Of a stretch of DNA of 64,000 nt, positions 54,025-64,000 are shown piece by piece. The number at the start of each line of letters is the position of its first letter. Within the stretch, counting starts at the first letter, position 1. The stretch is from Ruegeria sp. PrR005 (GTDB lineage Bacteria > Pseudomonadota > Alphaproteobacteria > Rhodobacterales > Rhodobacteraceae): assembly GCF_010500245.1 (NCBI RefSeq), contig NZ_JAAGOX010000001.1, forward strand, positions 1-64,000, read 5' to 3'. Under the pieces are notes generated by a model. It saw nothing but the letters and a program-made list of their open reading frames with translations. It ran no database searches and was not told the origin of the DNA. The position numbers and the translations under genes were made by a program.

Positions 54025-54118
54025 ACGAAATCTTTCCTATCCGAGCTTTTTCCATTTGTGTTAAAGAGTGGTTTACGATCAAAAAATACTCTGCCGAGCA
54101 GGATAAATCGGGTGTTAG

Positions 54119-54712
54119 ATGCTTGTTTTCTTTAAGGAACGTCTGGTTCTTCTTTCGGTCCCCAAGACCGGCACCACAGCGTTCCAATCGGCGCTGCGGA
54201 CGCGGGCCGACATTGTGATCTCCGATCCGCCCGAGCTGAAACACGCGCCGATCTATCGCTATGACCGGTTCTTTCGCCCGATCTTTTCCAAGATGTTCGG
54301 CGTCGAGATGGAGATCATGGCGGTTGTGCGTGAACCGATCGACTGGCTCGGCAGCTGGTACCGCTATCGGCAGCGCCCTTTCATGGAAGGCAAGCCGAAC
54401 TCGACCCATGGTATCCCCTTCGACGACTTCGTGACCGCCTATATGCAGGGCAAGCGCCCGCCGTTTGCCAATGTCGGCAGCCAGTTGCGCTTTCTCACCC
54501 CTCGCCCGGGTGGATGCAGCGCGACACATCTGTTCAAATACGAGAATCAATCCGGCATTATCGCGTTTCTCGAAACCCGCCTCTCCACCGCGATTACCCT
54601 GCCGCGGGAAAACGTTTCTCCGGCAATCGAGCTCGCACTGGATTCCGGCATTGCCGAGCGCTTTCGCCGGAAATTCGCCGAAGAGTTCGAGCTGCACGCG
54701 CGCGCGATCTGA
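54119..54712 (+). CDS. Small sulfotransferase-like protein
   Basis: 197 residues. VLLSVPKTGTTAFQSALR near the N-terminus is the 5'-phosphosulfate loop of PAPS-dependent sulfotransferases. MEIMAVVREPIDWLGSWYRYR fits the 3'-phosphate-binding REP motif. The protein is shorter than typical sulfotransferases (250-300). No signal or membrane segment is seen. It lies between recA (divergent) and cckA (convergent, 6-nt gap), not in a polysaccharide cluster. The acceptor is unknown. Confidence 0.75.
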   Translation: MLVFFKERLVLLSVPKTGTTAFQSALRTRADIVISDPPELKHAPIYRYDRFFRPIFSKMFGVEMEIMAVVREPIDWLGSWYRYRQRPFMEGKPNSTHGIPFDDFVTAYMQGKRPPFANVGSQLRFLTPRPGGCSATHLFKYENQSGIIAFLETRLSTAITLPRENVSPAIELALDSGIAERFRRKFAEEFELHARAI

Positions 54713-54718
54713 ACGACC

Positions 54719-57025
54719 TCAGTGCAGTTGCTGTTGCACCGTTTCGGTGAGTTGGTTCAACGAGAACGGCTTGGGCAAAAAGACCGAGTTCGGGATGTCC
54801 GCCTCGGAGTCGCCAAAGGCACCTTCGGAATAACCTGACACAAAGACGACGCGCACCTGTGGCCGCTCGGCCAGGGCCTGGCGTACCCAGGTCGGACCAT
54901 CGAGACCCGGCATCACCACATCTGTCACAAAGACATCCACCGTCAGGTCGGGATCTTCCAGAAGACGCAGCGCATCCTCGGCCGAATCCGCCTCCAGCAC
55001 CGTGTAGCCACGCAATCTCAACGCGCGCGAGGCAAAGGCCCGCACCGGCGCCTCGTCCTCGACCAGCAGCACGACGCCGCCATTATACCGGTCGGCGGAC
55101 TTGTCCCGGACCACGGCCTCGGGCGCAGGGGGCAACTGACGCGCCTGAAACGCCGGAAAATACAGGGTGAACTCCGTGCCCTTGCCCAGCACGCTGTCGA
55201 CAAAGATATAGCCGCCCGTCTGTTTCACGATGCCATAGACGGTGGACAGGCCCAGTCCGGTCCCCTCGCCCGTGCGCTTGGTCGTGTAAAAAGGCTCGAA
55301 AATCTTTTGCAGCTTGTTGGGTTCGATCCCGATGCCCTCGTCCCGCACCTTGACGGTGACATATTCGCCGCCGGGCAGGGTCGCCCGGTCCCGCTCCAAC
55401 GGTTCGTTCAGGGTGATGACCTCTGTCTCGATCCGGATTTCGCCGCCCTTCGGCATCGCGTCGCGGGCGTTCACGACAAGGTTCATCAGAACCTGTTCCA
55501 GCTGGCGCTTGTCGGCCCGGACGGACTTCAGCGCCGGGTCGTGGCTCAGCGTCAGGGTGACCTTTTCGCCCACCAGCCGGTTCAACAGGTGAATGAGGTC
55601 CGACAGGGTGTCGCGCAGGTCCAGCACCTCTGGCCGCAGCGTCTGCTTGCGCGAAAAGGCCAGCAACTGGCTGACCAGCGCCGCCGCGCGGTTGGCGTTC
55701 TGGTTGATCTGGACCAGGTCGCCGTAATCCGGGTCTCCATGATCATGCCGCAGCAGCAGCAGGTCGCAATGGCCGGAAATGGCGGTCAGAAGATTGTTGA
55801 AATCATGCGCAACGCCCCCGGCCAGCTGTCCCACGGCCTGCATCTTCTGGCTCTGCACGAACTGCGCCTCCAGTGTCTTCAACTCGGTCGCGTCGTTCAG
55901 CACCGCGATCAGCCCCTTTTCACCATGGTTGGTGATCGGGCTCAGGGTCACCTGGACAAACACCTCGCGATCCCGGCCCGACAGGCGCAGAAACTCGGAC
56001 CGCGGCGCCGCGGTTTCGTCCAGCGCCTGGCTCAGCCAGTCCGGGATCGGGCGGCCAAGACCCTGCATCAACTGCTCCAGCGATGTGTCCGGCTCAACCG
56101 GCCCGCCAATCAGATCCTGCGCCATCCGGTTCGTGTCCAGAATCCGTCCGGTTGGGGAAAGCCGCATCATCGCCACGGGCAGCGTCGCGAAATCCGGGCT
56201 GTGCCCCTTTTCGATCTTCCCCTTGACCGGGATCAGGAACAGCTCTTGCCGGCCGGGGCCGCTGGCAAGTTCCACGATGATGGCGGGCGCGGCGCCATCG
56301 GCAACCGTGACATGGTTTATCTCGTCGACCCGGTAGGGCATCTGCACAAACAGCCGGTCTAGCGATTTGACCCGCGACCCGATAAAGCTCCGCGCCGCCT
56401 CGTTCATGAACAAGATCGCGCCGCCCCGTCCGATTGTCAGCATCGGCAAGGGCAAGGTATCGGCGCGGCTGGCGGCGGCGGACCGGTCAGAGATATCTTC
56501 GACCCGCCACAGAAAGGCGTCGCTGCCCAACGTATGGACAGACAGGCGGATATGGCCGCGCCGGGTCACGATATCCTCGCGCGCATTCCCCTCCAGCCGC
56601 GAGCGCACCTGCAACCGGTAGAGGACCGCCGATGGATTGCCAAAGATCGCCCTCAGCGTCGCTGCCAGTGTCTGGTCCTGTGTCCCCGAAAACCGCTCGG
56701 ATGCGGCCAGGTTGCGCGCCTGGATCAGCCCGTCGTCATCGGTGACGAAACTTGGCGTCGCATCCTTTTCGATAAAGCCCGAGAGAAGATCCCGCACCTG
56801 CCCTTTCACCCCGCGCTGTCTGCGCAGCCGCAGCGCCAGCCAGGCGGTGACCAGGATCGTGGATGCCCCCGCCGCGATCAAAGCCTTGCGGGCGAAATCG
56901 GGCATTTCCCAGAACCATGCCAGGCCCAACGCCGTCACAGCCAGAATGAGCAGCACCGCAATCCGCGCGCCCGCGCCGCGCTGACCATTTGGTGTCGACA
57001 GGATCGAGGCGGTAAGATCGGTCAC
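54719..57025 (-). CDS. cckA: Hybrid sensor histidine kinase CckA
   Basis: 768 residues from a GTG start at 57025 (GGAG upstream). Two N-terminal membrane helices (about 21-65), PAS-like regions (80-385), HisKA with [12 protein letters not shown] (phospho-accepting His407), HATPase with [10 protein letters not shown] and [21 protein letters not shown], and a C-terminal receiver with Asp702 in [12 protein letters not shown]. The domain order is that of CckA, which phosphorylates CtrA through ChpT and in Rhodobacteraceae controls motility and gene transfer agent. A CtrA-type box lies upstream. Confidence 0.9.
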   Translation of the reverse strand: MTDLTASILSTPNGQRGAGARIAVLLILAVTALGLAWFWEMPDFARKALIAAGASTILVTAWLALRLRRQRGVKGQVRDLLSGFIEKDATPSFVTDDDGLIQARNLAASERFSGTQDQTLAATLRAIFGNPSAVLYRLQVRSRLEGNAREDIVTRRGHIRLSVHTLGSDAFLWRVEDISDRSAAASRADTLPLPMLTIGRGGAILFMNEAARSFIGSRVKSLDRLFVQMPYRVDEINHVTVADGAAPAIIVELASGPGRQELFLIPVKGKIEKGHSPDFATLPVAMMRLSPTGRILDTNRMAQDLIGGPVEPDTSLEQLMQGLGRPIPDWLSQALDETAAPRSEFLRLSGRDREVFVQVTLSPITNHGEKGLIAVLNDATELKTLEAQFVQSQKMQAVGQLAGGVAHDFNNLLTAISGHCDLLLLRHDHGDPDYGDLVQINQNANRAAALVSQLLAFSRKQTLRPEVLDLRDTLSDLIHLLNRLVGEKVTLTLSHDPALKSVRADKRQLEQVLMNLVVNARDAMPKGGEIRIETEVITLNEPLERDRATLPGGEYVTVKVRDEGIGIEPNKLQKIFEPFYTTKRTGEGTGLGLSTVYGIVKQTGGYIFVDSVLGKGTEFTLYFPAFQARQLPPAPEAVVRDKSADRYNGGVVLLVEDEAPVRAFASRALRLRGYTVLEADSAEDALRLLEDPDLTVDVFVTDVVMPGLDGPTWVRQALAERPQVRVVFVSGYSEGAFGDSEADIPNSVFLPKPFSLNQLTETVQQQLH

Positions 57026-57073
57026 AATCCGGCTCCGTCGTCTGAATCACTCGTGTTTGTCGCGCACCCAAGG

Positions 57074-57088
57074 TTAAGCCCGCTTTAA
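57074..57088. promoter_or_regulatory. CtrA-type binding box upstream of cckA
   Basis: TTAA-GCCCGCT-TTAA matches the full CtrA consensus TTAA-N7-TTAA and is centred ~56 nt upstream of the cckA start codon. TTAA is rare in this GC-rich window. It suggests feedback of CtrA on its own kinase. Confidence 0.7.
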
Positions 57089-57130
57089 CGCGCGCTTATT
57101 TTGTGCTGCACACTCTCCTTTAAGTTGATA

Positions 57131-58306
57131 TTACCTGACGCCCACTCGCGTCAATACCGCCAGAAAGAAACCATCGGTTCCATCCAGAACGGTCCAATGT
57201 TCCTGGTTGCTCAAACGCCAGTCCGTGTGTTCTGCCAGGAAATCGGCAACAACGTCACCGTTTTCGTCATGCAACATCGAACAGGTGGCATAAGCCAGCA
57301 CCCCATCCGCCGCGACCAACTCTGCCGCGCGCTGCAATATCGCCCGCTGGATGCGCCCAAGGTCCGCCAGCCGCTCCGGGCTCAGCGCCCATTTGCCATC
57401 TGGCGCCCGCCGCCACGAGCCGCTGCCGGAACAGGGAACATCGGTCAGCACCAGATCAAAGGGCGCCTCCCGGTCCAGGCCCTCGGTCGCAAGCAGCCGC
57501 ACCTTGGCACCTGCCCGCGCCGCGCGCTCGGGCAGATCGCGCATGCGTTGCGGGGCCGCATCATGGGCCAGAACCTCGCCTTGCATGCGCGCGGCAAGTG
57601 CCAGCGTCTTCCCGCCACCGCCCGCGCAATAGTCCAGAACCCGTGCCCCTGGCCGCAGTGGCAGCCGCGCCACGATCGCCTGACTGGCGGCATCCTGCAA
57701 CTCGACCAAGCCATCCAGATAGGCCTGCGACCGGGCCAGCTGGCGCGCGCCCTCCGTCACCTCAAGCGCGGTTTCGCAAGCCGGATGGGTCACTGCCGTG
57801 ATCCCGTCAGCAGCCAGGGCGGCAATCGCACCGGCCCGGTCCGTGCGCAACAGGTTGGCCCGCAGATGCAGCGGTGCGCGGGTCTGCATGATCCGCCCCG
57901 CCTCTTCGGCGCGGGCACCCAGTGCGGCCTGAAACCGGGGCCAGAGCCAGTCAGGAATATCCGCCGCCTCGGCGCCGGATGCAGGATCGTGCGCCGTGGC
58001 GCGCTCCGCCTCTGTTATCGGCTCCGGCGCATGCCCCGCGCCCGAGAACAAGCCATCCACATCACCGCCCTGCGCGCGCACCAGCCCGATCATCAGCCCG
58101 CGCCCGGTCGCAGCCCCCCCAAGCGCGGCCAGCGACCGCCGCCCGCGCAGCGCGTCGAACACATGGTCGCGGATCGCGGCGCGATCCTTGGACCCGGCAA
58201 ACCGTGACCGCCGCGCCCAGGTGGTCAGCGCCTGTTCGGCGGGCTTGCCCTCCAGGATCTCGTCCAGGATCTCGATAGCGGCCTGCACCCGCGCCCCCGG
58301 CGTCAT
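57131..58306 (-). CDS. rsmB: RsmB/NOP-family rRNA (cytosine-C5) methyltransferase
   Basis: 391 residues from ATG 58306. LDYCAGGGGKTLALAARM is the SAM loop; DVPCSGSGSWRRAPDGKW and LAYATCSM hold the two catalytic cysteines of m5C RNA methyltransferases. The N-terminal part has the SRFAGSKDRAAIRDHVFDALRGRRSL helical region seen in alphaproteobacterial members. It is the terminal gene of the guaB operon, its ATG overlapping the SDR stop. The exact rRNA position is assigned by family only. Confidence 0.88.
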   Translation of the reverse strand: MTPGARVQAAIEILDEILEGKPAEQALTTWARRSRFAGSKDRAAIRDHVFDALRGRRSLAALGGAATGRGLMIGLVRAQGGDVDGLFSGAGHAPEPITEAERATAHDPASGAEAADIPDWLWPRFQAALGARAEEAGRIMQTRAPLHLRANLLRTDRAGAIAALAADGITAVTHPACETALEVTEGARQLARSQAYLDGLVELQDAASQAIVARLPLRPGARVLDYCAGGGGKTLALAARMQGEVLAHDAAPQRMRDLPERAARAGAKVRLLATEGLDREAPFDLVLTDVPCSGSGSWRRAPDGKWALSPERLADLGRIQRAILQRAAELVAADGVLAYATCSMLHDENGDVVADFLAEHTDWRLSNQEHWTVLDGTDGFFLAVLTRVGVR

Positions 58307-59046
58307 GCCTTGCGCTCCTGAAGGATATTGCCGCCGTCGACCACAATGACCGCGCCATTGACATAAGACGCGGCCTCCGAGGCCAGAAACGCGGCCACTG
58401 CCGCCACCTCCTCGGGGGTTCCGGCCCGCCCCGGCGGCGTTGCCCGGGCGGCGACCAGCTCCTCGGCGGTCGAGGCGCCCGTGGCGATCCAGCCGGGCGC
58501 CACGGCATTCACCGTCACCCCATGCGCGGCCTGCTCCAGCGCCAGCGCATGGGTCAGGCCGACCATCGCCGCCTTGGCGGCGGAATAGGCCGCTTCGCCC
58601 GGGTTCGACACCATCGGGCCGGTAACCGAGGCCATCATCACCACCCGCCCCCAACCGGCCCGGACCATGTCGGGCAGAAAGGCGCGTGTCGTCAGAACCG
58701 CGGTTCGCAGGCTGGCGCCCATCGCATGATCCCACTCTTCAATGGCCATCTCCAGAAACCCAGCTTGCAAAGCCGGTGCGCCGACCGAGCCCATCCCGGC
58801 ATTGTTCACCAGAATATCGACCGCGCCGACCGCCGCGCGCAGCCGCGCCACCTGATCGACCTCAGTCAGATCGGCGACATGCGCCGACACGTCCAGCCCC
58901 TCCGCCCGCAGCGCGGCGGCCCGCTCGTGAATACGGTCCGTGGTCGCACAGATGGCCACCCGGCATCCGGCCCGGCCAAGCGCACGCGCGCAAGCCAGCC
59001 CGATGCCATCAGTGGCCCCGGCCCCGGTGACCAGCGCCCGTTTCAT
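58303..59046 (-). CDS. SDR-family oxidoreductase
   Basis: 247 residues, classical SDR. The cofactor loop GAGATDGIGLA is near residue 8, NNAGMGSV follows, and the catalytic YSAAKAAMVGL (Tyr-x3-Lys) is near residue 157. The C-terminal PPGRAGTPEEVAAVAAFLASEAASYVNGAVIVVDGG is standard. NAD(P) preference and substrate are not evident. Both ends overlap neighbours (ATGA), so it is embedded in the guaB-rsmB operon. Confidence 0.88.
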   Translation of the reverse strand: MKRALVTGAGATDGIGLACARALGRAGCRVAICATTDRIHERAAALRAEGLDVSAHVADLTEVDQVARLRAAVGAVDILVNNAGMGSVGAPALQAGFLEMAIEEWDHAMGASLRTAVLTTRAFLPDMVRAGWGRVVMMASVTGPMVSNPGEAAYSAAKAAMVGLTHALALEQAAHGVTVNAVAPGWIATGASTAEELVAARATPPGRAGTPEEVAAVAAFLASEAASYVNGAVIVVDGGNILQERKA

Positions 59047-59824
59047 AAGGGGGTTTTCCGGTATCCCGAACCGTCGCGCTCCAGCCGCGCGAACTTGGCG
59101 CCGATCATGTGGCTGCCGGCCCAGACCAGCCCCTTGTCCGCGATCTCGGCCAGCGCCGCGCGTCGGCTGGCCAGTGCCAGCGGTCCGTCGACGTCATACT
59201 TGGTCGCATTCTCCGGATCCGGCAGTTGCAGCGCCTCTGAATGGATGATGTCCCCGGCCAGAACCAGATCCTCGCCGATTTTCAGACCCATATGACCGGG
59301 CGTGTGACCCGGCAGGGCCCAGACCGCAATGCCATCTCCCAGATCCGCGTCATCCTCGACACAGCAAAGGGCGTCGCCACAGGCCGTCAGCACCTGCGCG
59401 CCCAAGCCCTCGGTGCCGCGCCAATGCGCGGCCTCGCGCGCATGCACCACCACCTCGGCCGCGGCATAGACCGGCGCCCCGTCCACCAGCGCGCCACCGC
59501 AATGATCGCCATGCAGATGGGTATAGATCACCCGGCTCACGTCGGACGGCGCGATCCCCATCGCGGCCAGCCGCTCGGGCATCTTGCCCCCCGCCGGGCC
59601 AAAACCCGCGCCACAACCGGTATCAACCAGCCAGACCCGGCCATCGTCATGCCGCAGCACATAGGCGTTGAACTCGGTCTCGGCCCCACCCAACCCGGCA
59701 GCGGCCAGCAATTCGGCCTGCCGCTCACCGGAAACCTGGGGAAAGACATCCGCGCCAAAGGTCAGCCCGCCATCGATAAGGCAGGTGATCCGCCACGGAC
59801 CCGCTCTGAATGTTTCGTCCGCCA

Positions 59825-59825
<1 letters not shown>
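59043..59825 (-). CDS. MBL-fold metallo-hydrolase
   Basis: 260 residues. The zinc motif is THLHGDHCGG; VDTGCGAGF, ALPGHTPGHMGL and VLAGDIIHSEALQ supply the other His/Asp ligands. It resembles quinolone-hydrolase/lactonase-type or general hydrolases (AttM/PqsE-like layout), which often open lactones; the substrate is not known. It starts in the guaB stop codon (TGATG) and ends overlapping the SDR start. Confidence 0.88.
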
Positions 59826-61384
<1,559 letters not shown>

Positions 61385-61447
61385 TCAAGGCACTGTCACC
61401 CTGCCGCGCTATCGCTAGGTGTGCGCAAACAGACAAAGGAACAGCCC

Positions 61448-62605
61448 ATGCCCGGCCCCCTCGATGGCACCCTAATCCTCGACCTGACCCATGTGCTGGC
61501 CGGACCCTATGCCAGCATGACGCTGGCCGATCTGGGGGCGCGCGTGATCAAGGTCGAACGCCCCGGCACCGGCGACGACACCCGCGCCTTTCCGCCGTTC
61601 AAGGACGGCGAAAGCGCCTATTTCGCCGCCATCAACCACGGCAAGGAAAGCATCGCGCTGGACCTGAAATCGCCCGAGGATCGCGCGATCTTCGACCGGC
61701 TTCTGGCCCGCGCCGACATCCTTCTGGAAAACTACCGCCCCGGCGTGATGGAGCGTCTTGGCTATGGCTGGGAGGCGCTGAATGCGCGGCACCCCAAATT
61801 GATCTATGGCGCGGTCTCGGGCTTTGGCCATACCGGCCCCGAGGCCGAGCGCCCCGCATATGACATGGTTGTCCAGGCGCGCGGCGGGGTGATGTCGATC
61901 ACCGGCGAGCGCGACCGCGAACCGGTGCGCGTCGGCGCCTCGATCGGCGATATCGTGGCGGGCATGTTCCTGGTGCAGGGCGTGCTGGCGGCCCGGCTTG
62001 AGGTCGAGCGCGGCGGCAAGGGGCAGAAGATCGACATCTCCATGCTCGACAGCCAGTTGGCACTGTTGGAACATGCCATCGCCATCACCACCGTAACCGG
62101 CGAACCGCCGCGCCCCTCGGGCGCGCGCCACCCCTCGATCACCCCGTTCGAAACCTTCCATGCCGAGGACGGCCTCTTTGTCATCGCGGCCGGAAACGAC
62201 CCGCTCTTTGCCAAGCTGTGTACCGCGCTTCAACTGCCGCTCGCCGGTGATCCGCGCTTTGCCACCAACCCGGCCCGCTGCCAGAACGCCCGCCTCTTGA
62301 AACGCCTGATCGAGGCGGTGACGCTCGACCGGCCCAAGGCGCACTGGATCGACCTGCTGACCCGCGCGGGCGTCCCCACCGGACCGATCCAGAACGTGGC
62401 CGAGGTCTTGCAAGACCCCCAGATCCGTGCCCGCAACATGGTGGTCGACATTCTGGACCGCGACGGCGCCCCGGCCTATATCGCTGCCGGCAACCCGATC
62501 AAGATGTCGGCCCTGCCCGACCCCAAGACGCGCGCGCCCGCACCCGCGCTGGATGAAAACCGCGCCGCGATCCTTGCGTGGCTCGACCGGGCGCCAGAGG
62601 GCTGA
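61448..62605 (+). CDS. CaiB/BaiF-family CoA transferase
   Basis: 385 residues from ATG 61448 (AAAGGAACAG upstream). Type III features: LDLTHVLAGPYASMTLADLGARVIKVERPGTGDDTR, LLENYRPGVMERLG, and the catalytic aspartate in ASIGDIVAGMF (Asp168). The enzyme moves CoA between carboxylic acids (formyl-CoA, succinyl-CoA, carnitine etc. in the family). Substrate unknown; no acyl-CoA dehydrogenase or lyase gene is adjacent. Confidence 0.92.
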   Translation: MPGPLDGTLILDLTHVLAGPYASMTLADLGARVIKVERPGTGDDTRAFPPFKDGESAYFAAINHGKESIALDLKSPEDRAIFDRLLARADILLENYRPGVMERLGYGWEALNARHPKLIYGAVSGFGHTGPEAERPAYDMVVQARGGVMSITGERDREPVRVGASIGDIVAGMFLVQGVLAARLEVERGGKGQKIDISMLDSQLALLEHAIAITTVTGEPPRPSGARHPSITPFETFHAEDGLFVIAAGNDPLFAKLCTALQLPLAGDPRFATNPARCQNARLLKRLIEAVTLDRPKAHWIDLLTRAGVPTGPIQNVAEVLQDPQIRARNMVVDILDRDGAPAYIAAGNPIKMSALPDPKTRAPAPALDENRAAILAWLDRAPEG

Positions 62606-62694
62606 AACCACGAGCCATACCACCCGCGATGGAATTTTCTGCCAAAACCGGGTAACCTGACCCTCAGGCTGGCACCACACAAGGAGCGAACCGG

Positions 62695-63129
62695 ATGGCG
62701 GAATTTGTCGTTCACCATGCCGAGGGTCTGGTCCGGGTCACCTGGCACTCCGAGCTTCAGGCGGTCTATCTGAAATGGTACAGCGAATATGATGAAGGAA
62801 CCCGCGTCAGAGACGCGGTTCTGGCGGCGCTGGCCTGGGTGCGCACCAACAAGGTCGAACACTGGGTTGCCGATGTCTCGACCTCGCCACATGCGCTTTC
62901 CGAACGTGACTATGAATGGGTCAGCAGCGACGCTTTTCGCGTCGCGATCCTCGATTCGCCATTGCGGAAGTTCGTGCTCATCCCGCCCCTGCCCGACTCC
63001 GGCCAGAACGATGCCTGGGTTGCCGATTGGGAGGCCAATACCCTGTCCCGCTTTGGCGACCGTGTCAGTGCCCGGGTCTGCACAACGCTGGACGAGGCCC
63101 GCCGCTTCCTGACAATGTCCCCGGCCTGA
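62695..63129 (+). CDS. Hypothetical protein, STAS/SpoIIAA-like fold possible
   Basis: 144 residues from ATG 62695 with AAGGAGCG upstream. The pattern VRVTWHSELQAVYLKW..., VLAALAWVRTNKVEHWVADVSTSPHALSERDYEW, KFVLIPPLP and RVCTTLDEARRFL alternates strand and helix as in small SpoIIAA-like domains. No catalytic motif or signal peptide. It lies 89 nt behind the CoA-transferase gene and 139 nt before the corrinoid activator gene. I do not recognise a characterised family. Confidence 0.7.
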   Translation: MAEFVVHHAEGLVRVTWHSELQAVYLKWYSEYDEGTRVRDAVLAALAWVRTNKVEHWVADVSTSPHALSERDYEWVSSDAFRVAILDSPLRKFVLIPPLPDSGQNDAWVADWEANTLSRFGDRVSARVCTTLDEARRFLTMSPA

Positions 63130-63268
63130 CCCCGGCTAAACCCGCATCCAGACCACATCTTTTTCACCTGAATGCCGCCCCCGGGCAGGAAAATGCCGCC
63201 CACCGCCTTTCCGCTGGCGCAAAACACAATATGGTCGCGCACAATCGGTACTCCGGAAGGCAAAAGTC

Positions 63269-64000
63269 ATGAGCAGCGATCCCCTCGTCGTATTCACCCC
63301 CTCGGGCAAACGCGGGTACTTCCCCGTTGGCACACCGATCCTGACGGCCGCACGGCAGTTAGGCGTCGATCTCGATTCGGTCTGCGGCGGGCGCGGCATC
63401 TGCTCGAAATGCCAGATCACGCCGTCATATGGCGAATTTCCCAAACATGGCGTCACCGTGCGCGACGGCGCGCTCAGCGAATGGAACGCGGTCGAACAGC
63501 GCTATCAGGACAAGCGCGGCCTGAAGGAGGGTCGCCGCCTGGGCTGCCAGGCCACCGTGCAGGGCGACGTGGTGATCGACGTCCCCCCCGAAAGCCAGGT
63601 CCACCGCCAGGTGGTGCGCAAGGCCGCCACGGCCCGCACCATCACCATGGACCCGGCCACGCATCTCTATTTCGTCGCGGTCGAGGAACCCGACATGCAC
63701 GAGCCGACCGGCGATCTCGAACGTCTGCAACGCGCGCTCAAGGCGCAATGGGGCATTGGCGAGGTCACCGCCGACCTGTCGCTGCTGGCCAAACTGCAAC
63801 CGGCCCTGCGCAAGGGCGAATGGAAGGTCACCGTCGCCCTGCACAAGGGACACAATGACACCAGCCACCGGATCCTGGAAATCTGGCCCGGCTATTCCGA
63901 GGAACGGATCTATGGCCTTGCCATCGACCTCGGCTCCACCACCATCGCCGCCCACCTGTGCGACCTGCGCAATGGCGAGGTCAAGGCCTCCTCCGGCCTG
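63269..64000 (+). CDS. 2Fe-2S/ASKHA-domain corrinoid-activating protein (RamA/DUF4445-like), N-terminal part
   Basis: The frame from ATG 63269 (GGAAGG upstream) stays open for 244 residues to the window edge, so the gene is truncated by the window. The 2Fe-2S ferredoxin domain has Cys39, Cys45 and Cys48 in CGGRGICSKC plus Cys93 in LGCQA. A middle linker is followed by the start of the ASKHA actin-like domain (AIDLGSTTIAAHL, about residues 218-230). Proteins of this layout reduce inactive Co(II)-corrinoid to Co(I) with ATP, restarting methyl transfer. It could serve the methyl-THF:corrinoid methyltransferase encoded near 5.5 kb; the neighbours to the right are not visible. Confidence 0.85.
   Translation, partial: MSSDPLVVFTPSGKRGYFPVGTPILTAARQLGVDLDSVCGGRGICSKCQITPSYGEFPKHGVTVRDGALSEWNAVEQRYQDKRGLKEGRRLGCQATVQGDVVIDVPPESQVHRQVVRKAATARTITMDPATHLYFVAVEEPDMHEPTGDLERLQRALKAQWGIGEVTADLSLLAKLQPALRKGEWKVTVALHKGHNDTSHRILEIWPGYSEERIYGLAIDLGSTTIAAHLCDLRNGEVKASSGL

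Overview
The window is a GC-rich chromosomal segment from an alphaproteobacterium, most likely a marine Rhodobacteraceae of the Ruegeria/Silicibacter type. This is inferred from protein content and gene order, not from a search. Indicators are a TRAP-TAXI transporter, a dimethylglycine-dehydrogenase-type enzyme, corrinoid/tetrahydrofolate one-carbon genes, a single-cysteine IscR heading a combined isc-suf operon, CckA with a CtrA-type box in front, and recA with the alphaproteobacterial GTTC-N7-GTTC SOS box. I see no insertion sequence, prophage, CRISPR array or rRNA. One tRNA (Arg, CCG) is present.

Layout. 0-8 kb: the end of a glutathione-dependent formaldehyde dehydrogenase gene, then minus-strand genes for sugar-acid metabolism (isomerase and dehydrogenase), PPK2, a dimethylglycine-dehydrogenase-like flavoenzyme, and a three-gene one-carbon operon (small 'virulence factor' family protein, MetF-like reductase, methyl-THF:corrinoid methyltransferase). 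8-13.4 kb: PhoX phosphatase, Ppx/GppA, a SulP permease and RlmE. 13.4-25.3 kb: an octaheme cytochrome, YihY, AI-2E transporter, histone-deacetylase-like hydrolase, cardiolipin synthase, K+ channel, and an ABC ATPase/permease/CrtC-like trio resembling AttEFGH. 25.3-33.6 kb: catalase-like protein, UspA, TRAP-TAXI system, N-carbamoylputrescine amidase, tRNA-Arg and a membrane-anchored spermidine-synthase-like protein.

33.6-43.8 kb: a 13-gene minus-strand isc-suf operon (iscR, iscS-like, sufB, two small membrane proteins, ybjQ-like, FkbM methyltransferase, polysaccharide pyruvyl transferase, sufC, sufD, two Yip1-type membrane proteins, sufS). An Irr-type iron box lies upstream. 43.8-50 kb: hydrolase/hypothetical/tandem-HD operon, class II amidotransferase, SMR transporter, typA, DMT and DUF1330 proteins. 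50-61.3 kb: alaS, recA, a small sulfotransferase-like gene, cckA, and a guaB-MBL-SDR-rsmB operon whose genes all overlap. 61.4-64 kb: CoA transferase, an unknown protein, and the start of a 2Fe-2S/ASKHA corrinoid-activating protein that runs off the window.

How the parts connect. The one-carbon genes near 2.9-7.8 kb and the corrinoid activator at the right edge could serve the same methyl-transfer pathway, probably glycine betaine/dimethylglycine demethylation; this is inference. PPK2, PhoX and Ppx lie within 10 kb, giving a polyphosphate/phosphate theme. The isc-suf operon carries non-Fe-S passenger genes that deserve a closer look. Several conserved gene pairs (ppx-rlmE, guaB-rsmB, sufB-sufC) are interrupted here by accessory genes.
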